From the NCBI RefSeq assembly GCF_012396235.1, contig NZ_JAAXPA010000031.1, positions 42,877 through 106,876 on the forward strand: DNA of 64,000 bases, written 5' to 3'. The DNA is from Rhodococcus opacus (GTDB lineage: Bacteria > Actinomycetota > Actinomycetes > Mycobacteriales > Mycobacteriaceae). The notes below the pieces were generated by a model. That model saw only the letters and a program-made list of their open reading frames with translations, was not told where the DNA came from and did not search any database. The translations under genes and the position numbers were made by a program. Each line of letters starts with the position of its first letter. The stretch's first letter is position 1. Below are positions 43,301 to 52,300 of the stretch, piece after piece.

Positions 43301-46300
43301 CGTTCGAACGGAACGTCCGCCCGAGAGAACGCCTCGAGATCGGCATCGCGCATCCGCCTCAGTAGCTCCGCGAACGATTCGTCCGGCTGGTACTGCGCCC
43401 GCAACACCAACGTATTGACGAACATGCCCACCAGATCGTCCAACGCCGCATCACCACGGCCCGCGATCGGCGACCCGATCGCGATATCGGTCGCCCCACT
43501 CAGCCTCGCCAATAGCACCGCTAACGCCGCATGCACCACCATGAACGGCGTCGCACCCGCCTCTCGCGCCAGCGACACGAGACGCGCCACCGTTGCCGCC
43601 GGCACGGTGAAATCCACGCTGGAACCGAGGCCCGACCGCACCGCCGGGCGTGGCCGGTCGGTAGGTAACGCCAGCGCATCGGGCAGCCCCGACAACGCAT
43701 CCAACCAGTACGCGATCTGCTGCGACATCAACGATCCCGGATCGTCCTCCGAACCCAGCACCTCCCGCTGCCACAACGCGTAATCCGCATACTGCACCGG
43801 CAACGGCGTCCAGGACGGCTCGTGCCCTGCGTGCCGCGCGGCATATGCCACCAACACGTCTCGGCCCATCGGCGCGGTCGAGAAACCGTCCGCGCAGATA
43901 TGGTGCACCACCACCACCAAGACGTGCTCGGACTTCGACATCCGGTACAGCGCCCCGCGCACCGGCACCGATTCCGTGACCTCGAAGCCCGCCGTGAGCA
44001 ATGCGGCCACCCGCATCCGCAACTCTTCCTCGTCCGCGACCGGAATCGGCGTCAGGTCCATCGACACTCTCGACGCATGCACGATGCGCTGTGCCGGCCC
44101 CTGGGCCGAGTCCGGGAACACCGTCCGCAAGGCCTCGTGCCGAGCGAACACGTCGAGCACCGAAGCCTGTATCGCTGCCACATCCAGTTCACCGGACAGG
44201 CGGACCACAAGCGGAATGTTGTATGCCGCCGACTCCGGGTCGAACTGGTTGAGGAACCACATCCGCTGCTGCGCCAACGACAACGGAATCCGCGCCGGCC
44301 GCACCCGACGGGTCAACGCCGGCCGCCCACCTTCACCGGCATGCTGCTCGGCCCGCACCGCCAGCGCCGCCACCGTCGACGCCTCGAAGATCACCCGAAC
44401 CGGCACACGGGTGTCCAACGCCGCACCCAACCGGGACACCACCTGCGTCGCAACCAACGAATTACCGCCCAACGCAAAGAAATCGTCGTCCAGACCGACC
44501 CGCTCGAGCCCCAGCACCTCCGCGAAAATACCCGCCACGACCTCCTCGACCGGCGTAGTCGGCGCCCGAAACTCCCGGACGACGAACGACGGCGCGGGCA
44601 ACGCCCGTCGGTCGAGCTTCCCACTGGGATTCAACGGCAACGCGTCGACGACCATCACCTGCGACGGCACCATGTAGGTCGGCAGCCTCTCGCCCACCCT
44701 GATGCGCAGGGTCTCCGGGTCCAGGGCAGCCTCGGTATCGGGAACGACGTATCCCACCAGTTGTTCACCGGTGTGGGGATCGTGGCGCAAGACCACGACG
44801 GTCTGCGCGACTCCTTCGCACCTGCCGAGCGCTGCCTCGATCTCACCGAGTTCGATCCGCAGACCCCGCAATTGCACCTGTGAGTCGATTCGCCCGACGA
44901 AGTCCAGTCGTCCGTCTTTCGTCCACCGCACCAGATCGCCGGTGCGGTACATCAGTTCGCCGGAACCCCTGAAGGGATTGGCCACGAATCGAGCTGCCGT
45001 GAGTGCACCGCGGGCATGGTAGCCGCGGGCGAGCCCACTGCCCGACAGATACAGCTCGCCGATCACGCCGACCGGAGAAGGATGCAGCCTTGCATCGAGG
45101 ACAACAGCTCCGGCACCCTCGATCGGGGTGCCGATCGTGATTCGTTCCTCCGGCACGAGCGGCTCGGTCATGGAGATGATGATGGTGGTCTCTGTGGGAC
45201 CGTAACTGTTGAAGAAACGACAGGCGGGTGCGAACTTCGCGACCAACTCCGGCGGGCAGACGTCTCCTCCGACGACCACGGCCTGGAGTTCGTCGAGCCC
45301 GTCCGGGTCGACGATCCCCAGCGCCGCCGGCGCTGTGATGATGTGGGTGACCCGCTCGACGCGCAGCAACTCCGCGAGCTCGCCGCCACCGATGATCTCG
45401 GGTGGAGCGACAACCAAGGTGGCGCCGGCACTGAACCCCGCGATCATCTCGAATACCGACGCATCGAAGCTCGACGACGAGAACCTCAGCACCCGCGAGT
45501 CGCCGGTCAAGTCCAGTTCGAGGCGGGCGTCCGCACAGAACGACGCCAGCCCGGCATGGGTTACAACGACACCCTTCGGGACCCCGGTCGAACCCGACGT
45601 GTAGATCATGTAGGCCGCATTGGACAACGCGACCGGCGCACCGCGCTCGCCGTCTGTGATCTGTGCCGCCGAAACCTCGTCGCACAGATCCTGCACTTCA
45701 CCCGCGGTGGGTACCAGCCAGGCAACCTTTCCCGGCAGCGACGTGGTCTCGGCGCTGGTAAGACCGATCACGGCCCCTGAATCGGCCAACATGTACTCGA
45801 TCCGCTCCACCGGCAGTTTCGGATCGACCGGCACGAACCCGCCGCCCGCCTTCGCGACCGCCCACACCGCAACCACTGATTCGATGGACCGAGCGAAGGC
45901 CAACGCGACAAATGTTTCAGGACCGACACCACGAGAGATCAGCACTCGGGCCAGTCGGTTCGATCGGGAGTCGAGGTCCGAATACGACATCTCCACACCA
46001 CCGCAGGTCAACGCAACACCCACGGGGTTCGACGCGACGCCGGCCGCCAGAATCTCCGGCAGCGTCCGTGCGTGCACAGGCAGTGGCTCAGGGGCCGCAG
46101 CCGCGAGCACCCGTTGCCGCTCGGCCGGACCCAGCAAGTCGACGTCGCCCACCGCGACGGACGGATTCTCGATGACCGCGTCGAGCACCCGCACGAACCC
46201 CTCGGCGATCCCGTACACCGTCGGAGCATCGAAGATGTCCGCCGCATACGACAGCCTCCCCGCATACCCGCCCCCGGCCGCCTCACTCAGAGCCATCGAG

Positions 46301-49300
46301 AGGTCGAACTGCGCGGCCTCCCACTCCACTTCCACCGGTGACACCGTCAAACCCGGAAGCTCCACCCTCGACGGCGCGAAATTCTGGAACGCCAACAGCA
46401 CCTGAAACAGCGGCGAGAAGGACTGCGACCGCACTGGATTCAGTTTGTCCACCAACTGCTCGAACGGCACATCAGCCCTGCCGAACGCCTCGAGGTCCGA
46501 ATCGCGCACCCGCCCCACCAGCCCCGTGAACGACTGACTCGGCTCACAATCGGCCCGCAATACCAATGTATTGACGAACATGCCCACCAGATCGTCCAAC
46601 GCCGCATCACCACGACCCGCCACCGGCGACCCGATCGCGATATCCGATGTCCCACTCAACTTCGCCAACAGCACCGCCAACGCCGCATGCACAACCATGA
46701 ACGGGGTCGCACCCTGCTCACGTGCCAGCGCCGCGAGACGCACCACCGTCGCCACCGGAACCGCGAAATCGACACTTGCACCCACCCCCGACCGTACCGC
46801 CGGACGTGGCCGGTCGAGCGGCAGAGCCAGCACGTCCGGCAGACCCGCGAGCGCATCCGCCCAGTACTCGAGCTCTTGCGAAATCAGCGACGTGGGATCG
46901 TCCTCCGAGCCGAGAAAGCCTCGTTGCCACAGGGTGTAATCCGCATACTGCACCGGCAGCGGGGTCCACGACGGCGCGTCGCCGGCTGTGCGCGTGGAGT
47001 AGGCGTGCACCAGATCGCGGGCGAGTACCTGGATCGACCAGCCGTCGATGCTGATGTGGTGCACGACCATCACCAACACGTGTTCGTCAGGAGCCTCGCA
47101 CCGCACCAATGTCAGAGCGATCGGGATTTGCGTGGTCACGTCGAATCCGTGTGCCATTGCCTCCCGGATCCGTGTATCCAGAGCAGCGGCCGGGACGACG
47201 TCGGGCGCAACGTCGATCAGATCGCCGGTCGCGGCGTGATCGACCGGCAGCACGAGCTGAGACGGGCCGTCAGGGGATTCGGGAAACATCGTCCGCAGCG
47301 ATTCGTGCCGTTCCAGGATGTCCGCGGCGGCCCGGCGGAGTGCGCCGACGTCGAGGGGGCCGGACAGCCGCAGTGCCGCCGCCACGTTGTAGGCACTCGA
47401 CGTGGGGTCGAACCGATTGAGGAACCACACTCGGGTCTGAGCCAGGGACAGGGGGAGCCTGTCGGGCCTCGGGCCGGACACGAGCGCGGGGCGCGGTCCT
47501 GCACCGGCGTGCATCCGGTCGACGACGGTAGCCAGAACCCCGACGGTGGGCGACTCGAACAGCGACCGCACGGTCAACCCGGTGCCGAGCTCATTGTTGA
47601 TCCGGGCGACCACACGGGTCGCGATGAGGGAGTTACCCCCGAGGTCGAAGAAATTGTCCGACATACCGATCCGCGAGGCGCCGAGTACGTCCGCGAGAAT
47701 CTCCGCGAGGACGCACTCCGTCAGGGTGCCGGGCGGGACGAACTGCGCCGAACTCGCGAACTCGGGAACCGGCAGTGCCGTGCGGTCGAGTTTGCCGTTC
47801 GCAGTCAACGGCAGTTCCGCGAGCACGACCAGCGCCGACGGCACCATGTACCGGGGAAGCACCGTTGCGGCAGCGTCGAGGAGCGCGCGCACGTCCGGGG
47901 ACCTCCCGGGCGCAGGCACCACGTATCCGGCGAGGTAGTCGCCGGTGGACCCGTCGTTGCGGGCCAGTGCCACCGCCTGTGCAACATCTGCGTGCCCGTG
48001 CAGCGCCGCCTCGATCTCGCCGAGTTCGATGCGCTGGCCGCGAAGCTTGACCTGGAAGTCCGTGCGGCCCAGGTATTCGAGCTGCCCGGTCGGCAGCCAC
48101 CGAACAAGGTCACCGGTGCGGTACAGCCGACTGCCGTCTCGCACGGTTCCCGCGGCCGCGAGGGGGTTCGCTACGAACCTCTCCGCCGTCAGATCGGACC
48201 GGGCCTGGTATCCGCGCGCGAGCTGGACACCGCCGAGATACAACTCCCCCGCCACCCCGACGGGGACGGGACGCAGGCGTCCGTCGAGCACATACGTATG
48301 GGTGTTCCAGACCGGTGCTCCGATCGGCACGGTGGTCTCGTCCGGCCCGGTCTCGTAGTAGGTCACGTCCACCGCTGCCTCGGTGGGACCGTACAGGTTG
48401 TGCAGCTCCGCCCCGCTCACCCGGTGCAGATTCGCCGCCGTCACAGGCGGCAATGCCTCACCACTGGTGAACACCCGGCGCAGCGAATTGCACCCAACGA
48501 CATGCGCTCCGGCCAGGAATACGGCGAGCATCGACGGCACGAAATGCACCGTGGTCACAGATTCTGCGCGGATGACCCGCTCGAGATAGGCGGGGTCCCG
48601 GTGCCCGTCGGGCTCGGCGATCACCAGTCGCGCGCCGGTCTGCAACGGCCAGAACAACTCCCACACCGACACGTCGAACGTCACGGGGGTCTTCTGGAGA
48701 ACCGTGTCGTCGTCGCTCAGTGGGTACCGATGCTGCATCCACAGCAGCCGGTTGACGATGCCCTCGTGCGGCACTGACACGCCCTTGGGTCTGCCCGTGG
48801 AGCCGGAGGTGAAGATGACATATGCAGGGTTTCGGGTATGCAACGGCCCCACCCGGTCCCGATCCCGGATGGGGTCATCGGACAGCGCCGATACATCGAG
48901 GGTGTCGAGGTCGAGGGCCCGCACCTCGGCGGGCAGCGCGACGCGATCCGCGGTGGTGGTGAGAACGACGACTGGACCGGCGGTAGCCACGACGTACGCG
49001 ATCCGCTCGGCCGGCTGGTCCGGGTCTATCGGGACGTACGCGCCGCCGGCCTTGATCACGGCGTAGATTCCCACCAGCATATCCACCGAGCGTCGCACCG
49101 CTACACCCACGAGCGATTCGGGGCCCACACCGCCGCTGATCAGGAACCGCGCCAGCTGATTCGCGCGGGCGTCGAACTCTGCGTACGTCAGCACCGTCCC
49201 CTCGAACACGACGGCGGGGGCGTCGGGCGTGTGGGCCACCTGCGCGTCGAACAGCTCGGCGAGGGTGAGGCGCGGTACCTGGTGTTCCGTTGCATTCCAG

Positions 49301-52300
49301 GAGTCGACCACCAGCTCCCGTTCCTTCGGAACGAAAAGGTCGACGTCGCCGACCGGTGTGTCCGTGTCGCGCGCAATGGTCTCGAGAATCCCGATCACGC
49401 GCGCCGCGAGTGTCGTGGCGGTATCGCGATCGAAAATTCCGTGCTGATAACGCAGACTCAGCCGCAGTCGAGGTTCGAGGATGGACAGCAGGGTGATCGG
49501 GTAGTGCGTGGCGTCACGCGCATCGAGAGCGGTCACTCGCATTCCCGCGATGTCGGTGTGCTCGTCGAATCCGGACTTGTCGACGGGGTACGACTCGAAC
49601 ACCGACAACGTGTCGAACAGGTTGCCCAGACCTATGCGTGCCTGGATGTCACCCAGTCCGAGGTAACGGTGATCGAGCAGGGAAACTTGCTCACCCTGGA
49701 GGCGGGTGAGTAGCTGCGCGCACGTCTCGTCCGGGTCCATCCGCACCCGCACGGGCACGGTGTTGATGAAAAGCCCCAGCATGCTCTCGACACCGGACAG
49801 CTGCGGCGGCCGACCCGACACGGTGGCACCGAACACCACATCGCGACGGGAGAGCAACCGGGACAGCAGTATTCCCCACGCCGCCTGGACGACGGTGTTC
49901 ATGGTGACTCCATGGCGCGTCACCACCGTGTCGAGCGCACCGATCAGGGCCGCGGGCAGTGCGATGTCGACCTCACCCGGCACGCCGTGCTGTTCCGAGG
50001 ACGCGTGCGGCGCCAGCAGTGTCGGCTCGTCGAGCCCCGCCAGCGCACGTTCCCAGGCGCGTAAGGACGCGTCCCGGTCGAGTGTCGCCACCCATTCCAG
50101 GTAGGTGCTGTACGGCCGCGGCTCCGGAAGGGCGGGAGCGTCGTCCGCGGCATAGCGAACCAGCAACTCGCGCACCAGCAGTGGCATCGACCATCCGTCG
50201 AGGATGATGTGGTGGTTGGTCAGTGCCAGCACGTGACGCTCGGGTGCGGTGCGGATCAACAGCAGGCGCAACAGCGGAGGACGGGCGAGGTCGAATCGGG
50301 CGACGCGGTCGCCGTCGAGGAGACGCTCGAGTTCCACTCCCGCCGCCGACCCGCACCCGGTCAGATCCACCTCACGCCACGGCACGTCCACCCTGTCGAC
50401 AACCAACTGCGCCGGGATACCGTGATCGTCGTACTCGAATGCGGCACGCAGAGTTGCGTGGTGTGCGAGCACGCCTGCGGCGGCACGGCGCAACCGCGCG
50501 GAGTCGACCGCGCCCTCGAGGTCGATGCGCAGTTGCGCGGTGTAGATGTCCAGCGAATCGGCGGCCAGCGTCGAGTGGAACAGCAGACCGGACTGCAACG
50601 GGGACAGCGACCAGATCTCTCGTAGCCCCGGGTACGAGTGTTCCCAACGCTCGATCCGACTCTGGCTCACCGTGACCAGCTGGCAATCGGACGGTGTCAG
50701 ACCACCCGCGACGGGCTGAACCGTGTGCGCGGCAAGACCGTCGAGGGCGCTTCGCCACAGATCCGCAAGGGCTGCGACGTCGGAGTCGCGGATCACCCCG
50801 GTCGGATACGCGAACGATGCCGTCAATCGGGGTCCCTCGGGGCTGTCGACCACCATCGCGTTGATGTCGATCACCGCAGCCACGGCCATGCCGGATCCGC
50901 TCGCTGTGATCAGGTCCGGTGCCTCGGGGTCCGGCAGCCAGCCGAGATCCTGCAAGTCGCCGAGGTGTTGCACGCCCATGCGGCCCAGGTAGTTGAAACT
51001 GATCTGCGGCTCAGGAAGACCCCCGAGAATCGACCTCGCGCTCTCGTCGAGATGCCGGAGCAATCCGAATCCGACGCCACGGGCAGGCACCGCGACGAGC
51101 TGTTCCTTGACGGTCTTGATCACGACACCGGCAGCATGTCCACCCTCGAAGGCCCCGCCGAGTTCGACGGCCGGCAGTTCGAGCCGGACCGGGAAGGCGC
51201 TGGTGAACCAACCGACGGTACGTGCAAGATCCGCGCCGGCCACCGCCTCCTCCTCGCGCCCATGACCTTCCAACGTCAGTAACACCGAACGCTCGTCGAT
51301 CCCGTGCGAGTGTCGCCACTGCACGACCGCCATCGCCAGCGCCGACAGGAGTCCGTCGTTGACGCCGCATCCGAACACATCGGGAAGTCGAGCGAGCACC
51401 GCATCGGTCACGGCGGGACTCACGTCGATGTGTACCCGCTCGGTCGTGCGCATCGTGTCGATCGCGGGCGCGATCGGTCGTGTGCCGATCTGCGGGTCAG
51501 GGCCGCTGAGAACCTCTCGCCAATAGGGCAACTCGCCTCTGTGCGCTCCTCGATCTGCCGCGTCCTGCAGTCCATATGCCCAGCGGCGGAACGACGTGCC
51601 CACCGGGGCCGGCGTCGGCGTCTGTCCCGTGCCCAGCTGCAGCCACGCCGTCGCGAGGTCCGGCAACAACACGCGCCACGACACACCGTCCACCACCAGA
51701 TGATGCGCGAGAACCAGCAGTCGGTCTCGTGCACCCTCGGATTCGGAGACACACCACACCAGTTGAAGCATGACCCCGTTTTCCGGGTCCAGGCGCGCCG
51801 CAGCAGCCGCACACTCGACGCTCACTACGTCGGTAAACGCGCGGCTGCCGGGTGCCGCCGCCGTGACGATCCTCGAAATCCGATCCCTGGCCGGCACGCT
51901 ACCGACGGCCGTCGTTTCGAATGCCCACACACCGTCGCCGTCGGGGACGAACTTCGAACGCAGAGCATCATGGTGATCGAGCACCGCCGCAAGCGTCGCA
52001 CTCAACCGATCCGGATCGACATCAGACGGCAAGGTCAGCAACAGCGCCTGGAAAAAGTCGTCGAAGCGGCCCCGCTCGATCATCGAGCACATGATCGGCG
52101 TCGGCGGGATACGCCCGACGCCGCCGCCATCGAGTTCCTCGAGGACGACCGCCGATTCTGCCTCCACCGGCACCGCCACCGCGGCGATTCCGGCGATCGT
52201 CTTGTGCTCGAACACGGCCCGCGCACTGAAGGCGAGACCGAACTCCCTGGCTCGGGCAGCGATCTGCATCGCGACGATGCTGTCGCCGCCGAGCGCGAAG

